Shown here piece by piece: positions 7,947 to 16,571 of a DNA stretch of 64,000 nt (position 1 is its first letter; each line of letters opens with the position of its first letter). Where the stretch lies: assembly GCA_963663495.1 (NCBI GenBank), contig OY760427.1, positions 4,216,001-4,280,000 on the forward strand, written 5' to 3'. This stretch comes from G963663495 sp963663495. GTDB lineage: Bacteria; Bacteroidota; Rhodothermia; Rhodothermales; Bin80. A model generated the notes under the pieces. It was not told the DNA's origin, did no database searches, and saw only the letters and a list, made by a program, of their open reading frames with translations. Position numbers and translations under genes: made by a program.

Positions 7947-10643
7947 TCACTCGCTCATTGACCTGGTCAAACGACATCCGCGAGGAAATACCTGACATCC
8001 CCAAAACGATTCACCCGAACTGCTGTTTGTTCGCTTAACCATGGGCTTTTGTACGGAGCACCGGCACAGCGGGGCAACCCTTGTACAGTTTGGTGCCTGG
8101 CACTTCGCAAATCCGTTCCCCAGCCTGATCATCAGCCCATCCTCGCAATCATCGCACAGCCGCTCTGTGTGCCCGCAACGGTATGCTTCCGCAGCACTGA
8201 AGCTCGTACAGCCTGCAAAGGAGCCGTTGCTGCCCATACGCACTGCCAGCACCGGTCCCTCCCTGCCTCTCCTAGAGCATGCGGGGCAGGGCACATGCGT
8301 ACGCACGGGCTGCAGATATTCTGCCAGTTCGTCTTCCCCAACATCGTAATGCCCCCCTACATTGTGAAACAATTCATCTGCGAAAGGGCTGTGCGCCTCG
8401 GCCCCCGCATCAACGATGACAAAAACCTTCCGCTTAGCCCGCGTCAGGCCCACATACCAAATGCAACGCTCCTCCTCGTCAGTTGGCTGAGACTTGCGAA
8501 ACACACTTAGCGCACGATTGAGTGCCCGGATTCCCGCTCGCTTGCCTGCACGCGGCGGACCGGTGTCCAGGAGAATTACATAGTCCCCTTCTATTCCTTT
8601 CGCTTTGTGGATGGTTGAATAAGCCAATTGCAAATTGCGCGATGCAGCGAACCGGCAGATCTTTTCTTGTTCAAGCCCTGCTTCACGCTTACCAATGCTC
8701 TGCAACGGGCCTACATCCTGATTGCGCCGGCCAAGTATTAGCACATCCGCGCCATCAACCTGGGTTGCAATTCTGGACAGAGCGGCAAGTACACTGCCTG
8801 TAAGTCCGCGGTGATGTGCACCAAAAGCGCGCTTACCTGCTGCGGTCAATCTTGACGAGGCCAATACGACGGATGAAGGCCACCGTTGGTTCGGCTTAAT
8901 GTCTGGAGAGCCCACAACAAGCCGATCAATAGATCCCGGAGACCTCGTTGCGAAATGGCGGGTGGTATCCGCCAAGTGCCGACCGAAGCGGTACGTCCGT
9001 CTCAACGCTACCTGCGACTTGCAGCCATTGTTTGCACCTGCCGGATCACGAAAATCGCGAATCAGATCTACATCACCCCCTTGAAACGCAAAAATCGCCT
9101 GCCAGTCGTCTCCGACACTGGTGAGCCGGGCCCCTGTGCTTGGAAGATCAGCATGTATCGGCCTGAGCAATGCATGCACGAAAGCAGCCTGAGCCGGATT
9201 TACGTCCTGATACTCGTCTACGAGGATCACGCGCCACGGCGGCTGGACAGTTCCATCTTTCAGATATTGCCAAGCCTTCAGAATGGTCCCCTCATGATCA
9301 ACCGTATCTGTTTCCTCCAGGTACTGTTCGTACCTCTCTCGGACGGGAGCAGCAAGGCGGAAGAGCGCGGACGATTCTTCCATGACTTCTCGCCTGGAAT
9401 ATGCAGCCTCGCGGGCCTTATCCAACGAGACCTGCTGACGGCTTGCCCTTATCCATGCGTCAATTTCATGGGTAACATTTAAGTGTACAGCATTTGCATT
9501 TTCCCTGCGCATACGCTCCAATACCTTGTTGATATTCCAGCTTGAGACTTCCGTAAAGTTGGTCAAACCCAATTCCTTGACGCGCTGCAGCACCAGATCG
9601 GGAAAAGATGCGCCCGTAGTGCCGCAGCGCTGCATATCACCATACTCAGTCCACGTAAACCGCGTGCCAAGCGCCTTATGAAGCCGCGCCTTCCATCTTC
9701 TGGCCTCGTGGTACTGGGCCCTTGATCCGGGCTCCTCAACGTCCCATTTTCTCGGCAGCCGACCGTTTTTGTCATTGGCAAAGTGTTCATACCAGATACC
9801 TCGGCTCACATCGGGACGCTCGTTGGGATTGTCCGGCAGGTAGAAGTCTGGAGAATAACGCTTCCCGTCTTCGGATCGGAATTTTTCCGGAACGGGAAAA
9901 TTCGCCTCGTAGATGTACTTAACACCGGACAGATAGAAGACGGTCGCAATCTGCGCCTCTCCCATGGACTTGACTTTAAATCCGTCAGGCGGTACACTCG
10001 GCCGACCAAGTTCTCCATCGTCGGAGGTGCGGCACAATTTCGGAGCCGCCTTGCGTATCTCCAAATCAGTCAACAAGCGCGGATCCTCCCGCAACGCCTC
10101 CGCCAGCCATCCTTCCAGAAGATCCAGTCGACGCTTCTTGTCTTCGACCAACGGAGAGAGTCTTGGCTTGCTTCCCTCAGCTAACCGAATCACCTGCCTC
10201 GCCAAGTGATGGATCGTACCGATTTCCATTCCCTTGATCTCGGTGCACCTTGACTGGATTTCCCGGGCAGCTTTGCGCGTAAAGGTTACAAACGCAAGAT
10301 CACAAGGTTTGGCGATTCCTGTTCTTACCGTGTCCTTGGCTTTTTCGACTATGGTATGGGTCTTGCCGGTCCCTGCACCTGCGATAATCAGTGTCCTATC
10401 TTCTTGAACCAACACGGCTTTACGTTGCTCTGTATTGAGTTTTGCCAAGACAGGATCCGACATACGACGGGCGAGGTAGCGATCATTTTTCGCCTGGCGC
10501 CTTCCTTCACTAGCTGCACGAAGCTCATGATATTTTTGCCATGCCCTGACCGGTTGAACAACCTTCCACCACCCCCGCAACTCCTTACGCAAACGAGCGC
10601 GAGTCTCCTGCACCTCGGAATACCGTACCCATGCGTCACTCAT
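7947..10643 (-). CDS. UvrD/HelD-type superfamily 1 helicase with nuclease-like insert and zinc ribbons
   Basis: An 898-residue SF1A helicase. Walker A IIAGAGTGKTHT is at residues 86-97, motif II ILVDEYQD at 473-480, motif III GDDWQAIFAFQGG at 511-523, and motif VI near YVGLTRAKRKVFVI. Between motifs Ia and II lies an insert with SMGEAQIATVFYLSG, YSPDFYLPD and GIWYEHF (about 226-289). This resembles the PD-(D/E)XK-like restriction domain found in helicase IV-type proteins. The C-terminus (about 790-898) carries repeated cysteine motifs (CPACSRRG, CGHTERLCDDCEDG, CQAPNCTRVAPLC), topoisomerase-type zinc ribbons. Known relatives unwind DNA in repair or recombination. It stands alone between IS elements, so a mobile defence or repair role is only an inference. 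The frame is intact. Confidence 0.85.
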   Translation of the reverse strand: MSDAWVRYSEVQETRARLRKELRGWWKVVQPVRAWQKYHELRAASEGRRQAKNDRYLARRMSDPVLAKLNTEQRKAVLVQEDRTLIIAGAGTGKTHTIVEKAKDTVRTGIAKPCDLAFVTFTRKAAREIQSRCTEIKGMEIGTIHHLARQVIRLAEGSKPRLSPLVEDKKRRLDLLEGWLAEALREDPRLLTDLEIRKAAPKLCRTSDDGELGRPSVPPDGFKVKSMGEAQIATVFYLSGVKYIYEANFPVPEKFRSEDGKRYSPDFYLPDNPNERPDVSRGIWYEHFANDKNGRLPRKWDVEEPGSRAQYHEARRWKARLHKALGTRFTWTEYGDMQRCGTTGASFPDLVLQRVKELGLTNFTEVSSWNINKVLERMRRENANAVHLNVTHEIDAWIRASRQQVSLDKAREAAYSRREVMEESSALFRLAAPVRERYEQYLEETDTVDHEGTILKAWQYLKDGTVQPPWRVILVDEYQDVNPAQAAFVHALLRPIHADLPSTGARLTSVGDDWQAIFAFQGGDVDLIRDFRDPAGANNGCKSQVALRRTYRFGRHLADTTRHFATRSPGSIDRLVVGSPDIKPNQRWPSSVVLASSRLTAAGKRAFGAHHRGLTGSVLAALSRIATQVDGADVLILGRRNQDVGPLQSIGKREAGLEQEKICRFAASRNLQLAYSTIHKAKGIEGDYVILLDTGPPRAGKRAGIRALNRALSVFRKSQPTDEEERCIWYVGLTRAKRKVFVIVDAGAEAHSPFADELFHNVGGHYDVGEDELAEYLQPVRTHVPCPACSRRGREGPVLAVRMGSNGSFAGCTSFSAAEAYRCGHTERLCDDCEDGLMIRLGNGFAKCQAPNCTRVAPLCRCSVQKPMVKRTNSSSGESFWGCQVFPRGCRLTRSMSE

Positions 10644-10687
10644 AGCAATCCCTCTCTCTTATCCATTGATATTATGGGGCAATGTTG

Positions 10688-12146
10688 GGGAATTATATAC
10701 GTGAGTGACCAACTGTACACAGTGAGGCACTAGTATCAATTTCACGGGTCATAGGGGTCGGTAACCCGAACGCCCCTCGCCGTGCAGCAGCCCCAATCCC
10801 GGAGGCCAGTATGTTTGCAGCCGCATTCAGGTCTGCATGATCCGCATGTCCACAGGACATACACTCGAATTTGCTCTGCGTCTTACGGTTACTCGCTTCT
10901 GTGTGCCCACACACAGAACACCGCTGACTGGTATAGGCAGCGGTAACCTTTATCACCTTGCGGCACTTATAGCCCAGCATCTGTTCCAGCTGGCCCCAAC
11001 CTGTTCGCAGTATTCCACGGTTGAGGCCAGACTTCTGTTTGACGTTTGCGCCAAAGCTCTCCATCGTCCCCTTAGCTGAACGTATCATCGCTTTGATCTT
11101 TAGGTCCTCCAGTATCACCGTTGAGGAGCATTTGGCAACACTGTGACTTACCTGATGGTTCGCATTCTTGGAGGATGTTAGCACGCTTGCGCTGCATGCG
11201 GGCGATTCTATGCTTCCGCCTGTTACGACGGTTGGAGCCTCTCTTCTGTCTCGCCAGTCTTCGCTGATGCCGCTTCAACTTGGCATCAAGACGCTTGGTA
11301 TCCGGTTGTCTGATAATGCTTGTATCGCCCTCTGTGGAGACCATAGCGACCTGCCCGCAATTACGGTCAATGCCTACAGCGCCGCCGGTATCCTCTATTA
11401 CAGGTGCCTCCATCTTGTAGCAGATGACAGCATACCCTTTGCCGGCGTTCTTCTTTACCGTGGCTTTGACGGGTATACCATCAGGGTACGGGTTGCCTCC
11501 CCGCCTGCGGAGCGCCATATATCCCACTTTCGGGATATACAGCTTGCCATCCCGAACCCTTACGTTATCCGGGATCGTGAACGAAGGCGTACTACCACGT
11601 CTGGAATGGAATCTCGGTCTTCTCTTACCCTCCTTGAAGAATGCCTTCCATGCATCCGCCTGATATTTCAATGTGTATCTAACGACACCAAAGGAGTATT
11701 CAGGTAGCCACTCGACCGTGCGGCGCAGCGCCGTGAACCGCTTCCCCAGCGAGAAGAAGCGTACCGAGGACGGCTTCTCTCCAGCCTCTTTCGCTTTCTT
11801 GTACGCCTCGCTCTGCTCTGCGAGGATGGCATTCCACACAAACCTACACGCACCCGCTAATCCAGCAAGGTGCTTGGCGTTACTCCGACTTCCGGACAAC
11901 AGCCTGTATGTGATATTGCGGTATGCACTAACCGTTTCGGGCATGGCACTGTGGCATATAACTCCCTAATAGATGGAAATTATATACCATGCGTACCCAC
12001 GTGTTGAGTTATTTGAAATAATTGCAGTTTGTTCGTGAGAAGCGGGAACCGATTATGAAAAACTGGCGAAAGCCATCCTGTCTGCACGACCAAAGCACAA
12101 AAAGTAACTCCTGCGAAAACGCGTGGCACTCAGCCATATAACTCCC
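10688..12146 (-). mobile_element. IS605/IS1341-type TnpB element, copy 1
   Basis: Comparison of the three copies in this window sets the ends. All begin (own orientation) GGGAGTTATATGGCTGAGTG and end ATATAATTCCC. This copy is about 1.46 kb and encodes only a TnpB, with no TnpA tyrosine transposase, so mobilisation would need a TnpA in trans. There is no target duplication, as expected for this family. Confidence 0.8.
10693..11944 (-). pseudogene. tnpB: TnpB (OrfB) RNA-guided nuclease, frameshifted copy
   Basis: The same protein as the intact copies at 16577-17827 and 30637-31911, but a frameshift near 11150-11180 divides it into an N-terminal part (290 residues, MPETVSAYRN...) and a C-terminal part (LKNANHQVSHSVAKCSSTVI...). 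The RuvC residues are still visible across the two pieces: GIDRNCGQ, LEDLKIKAM and HADLNAAANI, as is the zinc ribbon CSVCGH...CMSCGH. It is probably inactive unless frameshifted. Confidence 0.85.
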
Positions 12147-12419
12147 CAATATTGCACGTACGGCGCGGAAAGGGATGCAGTCCGAGCCCCGCAAATGAGA
12201 ATATAGGCCGTAGTCCGACGGATGTGGTTGCGTGCTCAATGTTTATTCCTGAAAGTGCGCACCGATTTCTGTTTAAAGTGCGCAGTTTCAAGATCTTATA
12301 GTAGGACCCCGCACCGGCAAGGTGCCTATCTTGGCTCGTCTATCCATTAACCTAACCGCGAAGGTCTTATGCAATAACAACCCTTACCATTCAATTCAGC
12401 CTCCTCGCTGTTTATCGGC
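12147..12419. promoter_or_regulatory. Intergenic leader of the IS110 remnant, with a direct repeat
   Basis: No gene is visible. The 10-mer AAAGTGCGCA occurs at 12252-12261 and 12275-12284. IS110-group elements carry a non-coding RNA (bridge RNA) in the leader upstream of the recombinase, so roughly 12290-12419 is where one would be expected. I cannot verify its folding here. Confidence 0.25.
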
Positions 12420-13236
12420 ATGGATGTGCACAATAAAACCGTAGTGCTTTGCGTGTACGATAGCAACGCCGGCGTGGTAATTGACGAACAACAATTACCA
12501 CATGATCGGCCGAAGATTCACAAGTATATCCGAAGAGTGCAGCGCCGCTACGGCGCTGTGCTGCAATGAAGCGTCGTCCTGCGGGTTTGGCTTGCAGCGG
12601 GCGCTGCCAGCACAGGGCGTATCGTGTGAAGTAATCGCTCCGTCCTCTATTCCGCGCCGGTCAGGCGAGCGCGTGAAGACGGATCGGCGGGATGCGAAGA
12701 AGCTCGCTACGCTGTATGCCGCCGGGCTGCTGACGCCGGTGTGTACCGGAAGTGGAGCAGGAAGCGGCGCGGTCTCTTCTGCGCTGCCGCGCAGACTTGG
12801 TGAAATCCACAACGCAAACGAAACAGCGCATCCTGTCCTTTCTTCATGTCCGGGGTTTTCGGTATACGGGTGGATCGAACTGGACGAAGGCGTTTCACAC
12901 ATGGATCCGTACCCTGCCGGTGGCGGGTATGGACCAGGTCACGTTGCACGCGTATCTGCACAATCTGGTGTATCTGGAACAGGAGGTGCTGAGACTGGAA
13001 CAGCGGTTGGCGGAGGAGGCCACAAAGGATCGCTACAGCGCGTCTGTTAAGGTGCTGATGGCGTTCCGTGGCATTGGCCTTGTGACGGCCATAACGCTAA
13101 CGTGCGAGTTGGGAGATATCCATCGCTACGCGGATCCACGCCAGTTAATGGCGTATCTGGGGCTGATACCGAGCGAGCATACCTCGGGTAATCACACGAA
13201 GCGTGGTTCTATCACGAAGACCGGCAACACCCATCT
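12420..13236 (+). pseudogene. IS110-family transposase (DEDD recombinase), broken and truncated
   Basis: Starting at the ATG at 12420, the N-terminus MDVHNKTVVLCVYDSNAG matches the RuvC-like DEDD domain of IS110. Frame shifts follow at about 12565 and 12745. The pieces contain VKTDRRDAKKLATLYAAGLL, QRILSFLHVRGF and the C-terminal transposase_20 region (VLMAFRGIGLVTAITLTCEL, YLGLIPSEHTSG, KRGSITKTGNTHL). It stops abruptly at 13236, where the end of an IS256-type element begins, so the catalytic serine-containing tail is missing. Confidence 0.85.
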
Positions 13237-14030
13237 GGCATGGTGCCAGAAGTAGTTGGTCTATTTTTTCAAGACCGGCTTAGGAGTGGGCCCAAGATAC
13301 GGTTTCGGCACACATTTTAGCAGGGCTTCTTGGAGCTTCGGAAGGTGCTTTGCACAGCTAAGCTTGCATAATCGGGGTTCGGTTTCCAGCATAGCCAGTG
13401 CTACCCATCGGTGACGTTGATCTGAGTGTACCCAACGTCTGATCCGCCGCGTTCGATATACCAGTTGGCCGTTGACATTCTCAATGATGTTGGTGGTTAG
13501 CAGACTGCATCCGACCGTATCCGCCACACCCAGCCTGTGCAGTGTCAGCGTCTCTTCCATGCCCTCTTCCAGGCTGCGTGCGGCCGCTTCCTCCCCTTGT
13601 TCCTCCAAGTCATCCCGAAGGGTCTCAAGCCCCGCTTTCGCGTCGTCGTACGTGTCCTCACGGTAGACCTCCGGCATCTTCCGACGCACCTTGGGCGCAT
13701 CCTCCTTTTTCGTGAGCTTGCTCACCACATTCTCCCGCTTATACCAAGTACAACGCTGCACCTGCGTGTAGTCGCCGAAGACATCCTTTACCGCCTTGTA
13801 CAGCCCCTTCGCTCCATCCACAACGCACAGCAGGCCCTGATCATAGCACAGGCCGCGATTGATCAGGCCTTCCAACAAACCTGCAATCGCCTCCGCATTC
13901 TCCGTGGTCGTGTCCACCATGCCCAAGATCTCCTTCTTTCCGTCTGCCGTAATGCCCATACACAGCACGATCTGGCACTCCTGCAAGTACTTCCCATCTA
14001 TCAGCAGCAACGTTACCGTCGAAAAATCCT
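13237..14030 (-). mobile_element. IS256-B element, 3' part only (left copy)
   Basis: The terminal sequence GGCATGGTGCCAGAAGTAG at 13237 resembles the terminal repeat of the complete IS256 element at 37599 (GGC..GTGCCA......GTTGG) and marks the 3' end of this element, inserted in the IS110 gene. The 5' half is gone. At about 14030 the sequence changes to an IS66-B scrap. The same element occurs in pieces at 54880-55574, 59510-59519 and 61587-61667, and this copy preserves the uninterrupted target of the IS insertions found there. Confidence 0.8.
13261..14028 (-). pseudogene. IS256-family (mutator) transposase, N-terminally truncated
   Basis: About 255 residues of the catalytic half of an IS256-family transposase. 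It starts inside the domain at GKDFSTVTLLLIDGKYLQEC (first catalytic Asp) and continues with CVVDGAKGLYKAVKDVFGDY (second Asp), CTWYKRENVVS and LTTNIIENVNGQL (catalytic Glu). The C-terminus CVPKPYLGPTPKPVLKK is intact. The N-terminal 150 or so residues are lost at the junction with the IS66 remnant. It is similar to, but clearly distinct from, the intact transposase at 38762-40000. Confidence 0.88.
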
Positions 14031-14035
14031 TACCA

Positions 14036-14370
14036 TTTGAAGGCGCTCACATGGGATCGGAACGGCTTTGCGATCTTCTACAAGCGCTTTGAGACGGGTC
14101 GTTTGAGTTGCCAGAGGAGGATATGCCGACATGGACACAGATGGTGATGATGCTGGAGGAGGTGTCATTGAAGACGGTGAAATATCGGTGCCGATATGCG
14201 GTAAAAAGCCGATAATCGGGCCAAAAATAATGTGTGATTCGGGAACAAGCAATATGCTAGTGTTGCTAACCCATCATTCAGCCCGAATTGGCCAGTGCCA
14301 TTGATCATCTGCATGACCACTGCAGCCGGCTAAAGGCAGCGCTACGCGCTATACGGTCCCTAGAGTGAAA
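14036..14370 (+). pseudogene. IS66-B scrap (tnpB end plus tnpC start)
   Basis: Plus-strand sequence homologous to the middle of the IS66-B element in the left nest. First comes the C-terminal half of TnpB (LTWDRNGFAIFYKRFETGR, then shifted), then the tnpB-tnpC spacer with GAACAAGCAATATGCTAG, then a degenerate tnpC 5' end (ATTGATCATCTGCATGACCA). Several indels make it non-coding. It abuts the truncated IS256-B. Confidence 0.75.
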
Positions 14371-14481
14371 GCATGTATTGAATGACTGTTGAGCGCGGGG
14401 CGAGCCCTGAGGCCCGAAGCAGGTTATCACCTTGCGTCGGGTTCCACACAGCAATCCTGCACAGCATGAAAACACCCGACG

Positions 14482-15531
14482 TTAAGCCATGACGCTGCTG
14501 CTCAGATAGACATCCTGAACGGCATGCAGAAGTTCAACCCCTCGCCCAATGGGCACCTGAAACGCCTTGCGGCCCGCCAGCATACCGATTCCTCCACCAC
14601 GCTTGTTGATTACTGCCGCACGAACTGCAGCCCGCAGGTCGTTACCATTGCTGGGACCGCCGGAGTGCAATAAGCCCGCACGCCCTTCATAGCCTAATGC
14701 AACTTGGTAACGGGTCAGATCTATCGGATGGTCTGTCAGCAAGTGCTGCGGATAACGCCGGTAAACCCCCTGATACCGCTCCTTCACGCTGGAGAATCCA
14801 TCCTTGTGAGTAGGTTGCTTCTGCTTGATAAAGTCAGCCTCAATGGTCACACCCAAATGGTTGGCCTCGGCTGTCAAATCTGCAGCAAACAATAACCCGT
14901 CACGGCCGAGCGCCTTCGGGTGCAGATAACAGAACAGTACAGTGAACATCCCAAGCGCATGGGCGTGGCTGAAGGCCCGGCTTGCTTCCAGCAGCTGGCG
15001 CTGCGCACCCGGCCCCCCAAAGTATACCGTCGCAGCTACCCCGACGCAACCCATCCGGTGCGCGTCTTCAACCGAGGCAAACGGAATGTTGTCATACCTC
15101 GGAGGATAAGCGAACTGCTCGTCATGGTTCAGCTTCAAGATCAGGGGCACTCGGTGTGCAATAAGCCGGGATAAGGCACCGATGGCCCCGCGGGTCATCA
15201 CAATGCCACTACAACCGCCTTCTATTGCCAGCTCTGCAATTGCATGAGGATCGAAATAGGCCGGATTCGGAGCAAACACCATCCCCGCCGTGTGCGCAAT
15301 ACCATGGTCAACGGGCAGCAAGCTCAGATACCCTGTTCCGGCCAGCCGCCCCGTGCCAAACAGGTAGCGCAGTGACTTGACAACCGTAGTGCGTCGGTCG
15401 CTGCAGGCAAGGACAGTATCCATATATCCTGCTCCACCCACTGATTCTTGCCCGCCTGGAATTGCCCTGCACGTATAGTCCAGCAGGTAGGAGGCCTCTG
15501 CACCGAGTATGGACGCTGCGGATCCTGCCAA
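14482..15531 (-). CDS. Class I fructose-bisphosphate aldolase family protein (DhnA-type)
   Basis: A 349-residue TIM-barrel aldolase of the bacterial/archaeal DhnA class. It has the N-terminal segment LAGTGYLSLLPVDHGIAHTA, then APNPAYFDPHAIAELAIEGG, PLILKLNHDEQF, HSGGPSNGNDLRAAV and the C-terminal VINKRGGGIGMLAGRKAFQ, all typical of this class of Schiff-base aldolases. It starts 3 bp downstream of iolG, so it is the last gene of the inositol cluster. From context it may cleave 2-deoxy-5-keto-gluconate-6-phosphate (the IolJ step) instead of, or in addition to, fructose 1,6-bisphosphate. That specificity is inferred, not visible. Confidence 0.85.
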   Translation of the reverse strand: MAGSAASILGAEASYLLDYTCRAIPGGQESVGGAGYMDTVLACSDRRTTVVKSLRYLFGTGRLAGTGYLSLLPVDHGIAHTAGMVFAPNPAYFDPHAIAELAIEGGCSGIVMTRGAIGALSRLIAHRVPLILKLNHDEQFAYPPRYDNIPFASVEDAHRMGCVGVAATVYFGGPGAQRQLLEASRAFSHAHALGMFTVLFCYLHPKALGRDGLLFAADLTAEANHLGVTIEADFIKQKQPTHKDGFSSVKERYQGVYRRYPQHLLTDHPIDLTRYQVALGYEGRAGLLHSGGPSNGNDLRAAVRAAVINKRGGGIGMLAGRKAFQVPIGRGVELLHAVQDVYLSSSVMA

Positions 15532-15534
15532 CGG

Positions 15535-16554
15535 TCAGCCCGTGTCAATTGCCGAGGGTCGGACCGGCTGACCGGTCTCAAGTGAGCGCTGGGCAGTAAG
15601 GCCCCATAAGGCGGCAAGGCGAGCATCCGTACCGGTGGCAGGCGACGCCCTGCCCTCCAATACTACCTGCACAAATTGACGCAACTCCTCCACATACGCT
15701 TCCCTATAACGTTCGATAAAGAAGTGATACGGCACCCCTCGACAAATCCCTTCACGCCGAGTAAGTACCGCTGTATGCGGCCTGGCATTACCGGCACGGA
15801 CTGCACCCAAACTGCCGAAGACCTCCAAGCGCTGGTCGTACCCGTACGATGTTTTTCGACTATTCTCAATGGTGGCAATCGTTCCATCACCATACTGCAA
15901 CACCACCGTCGCCGTGTCCACATCTCCAACAGTTCCATAATCCTCCGATATCCGGACTGCGCCAACTGCGTACACGGTCTGTACGTCTGGACCAAGCAAG
16001 AAATTGGCCATGTCAAAATCGTGAATCGTCAGGTCCATGAATAGCCCACCACTCGAACGGATGTAGCCGAGAGAGGCCGGTTCAGGATCGCGGCTAATGA
16101 TGTGCGCCGTATGCGGCTCCCCAATCTCGCCCCTATCAATCGCTTCCCGCACACGACGGAAACTGGCATCAAACCGCCGATTAAATCCGACCTGGAAACA
16201 TACTCCGCTGTCCTCCACTGCCTGCAACGCACGATCTATACTGCACAACGACAGATCAATCGGCTTTTCACAAAAGATATGCTTACCAGCCGCCGCCGCA
16301 TCAATAATGATCTGCGTATGAGTCGAGCTGGAAGTGCAAATCGCGATTGCGTTAACGTCACTCCTTTGCAGCATTTCATGGTAGCTATCCACCACAATGC
16401 ATCCCCCGCACGCTTCGGCACAAGCCTCAGCGGCAGAACGGTTCAGGTCGGTCACCGCGGCAAGCCGCGCCCAGCGGACCCGAAAAGCAAGATGCGCCGC
16501 ATGCATGCGGCCAATCCGTCCGGTGCCAACCACTCCAACGCTCAGCTGCTTCAT
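15535..16554 (-). CDS. iolG: Inositol 2-dehydrogenase (Gfo/Idh/MocA family)
   Basis: A 339-residue NAD-dependent oxidoreductase. The Rossmann motif VGVVGTGRIGRMHAAHL is at the N-terminus, the family motif FCEKPIDLS near residue 95-105, and GFNRRFDASFRRVREAI plus IHDFDMANFLLG in the substrate domain. IolG oxidises myo-inositol to scyllo-inosose, the first catabolic step. The iolE-like, iolD, iolC and mmsA neighbours support this over a generic Gfo/Idh/MocA role. A TnpB element (16572-18028) sits directly upstream, only 18 bp from the start codon. It separates iolG from iolE and may supply or disrupt the leader. Confidence 0.88.
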   Translation of the reverse strand: MKQLSVGVVGTGRIGRMHAAHLAFRVRWARLAAVTDLNRSAAEACAEACGGCIVVDSYHEMLQRSDVNAIAICTSSSTHTQIIIDAAAAGKHIFCEKPIDLSLCSIDRALQAVEDSGVCFQVGFNRRFDASFRRVREAIDRGEIGEPHTAHIISRDPEPASLGYIRSSGGLFMDLTIHDFDMANFLLGPDVQTVYAVGAVRISEDYGTVGDVDTATVVLQYGDGTIATIENSRKTSYGYDQRLEVFGSLGAVRAGNARPHTAVLTRREGICRGVPYHFFIERYREAYVEELRQFVQVVLEGRASPATGTDARLAALWGLTAQRSLETGQPVRPSAIDTG

Positions 16555-16571
16555 GAATGCCCTCTATTAAT

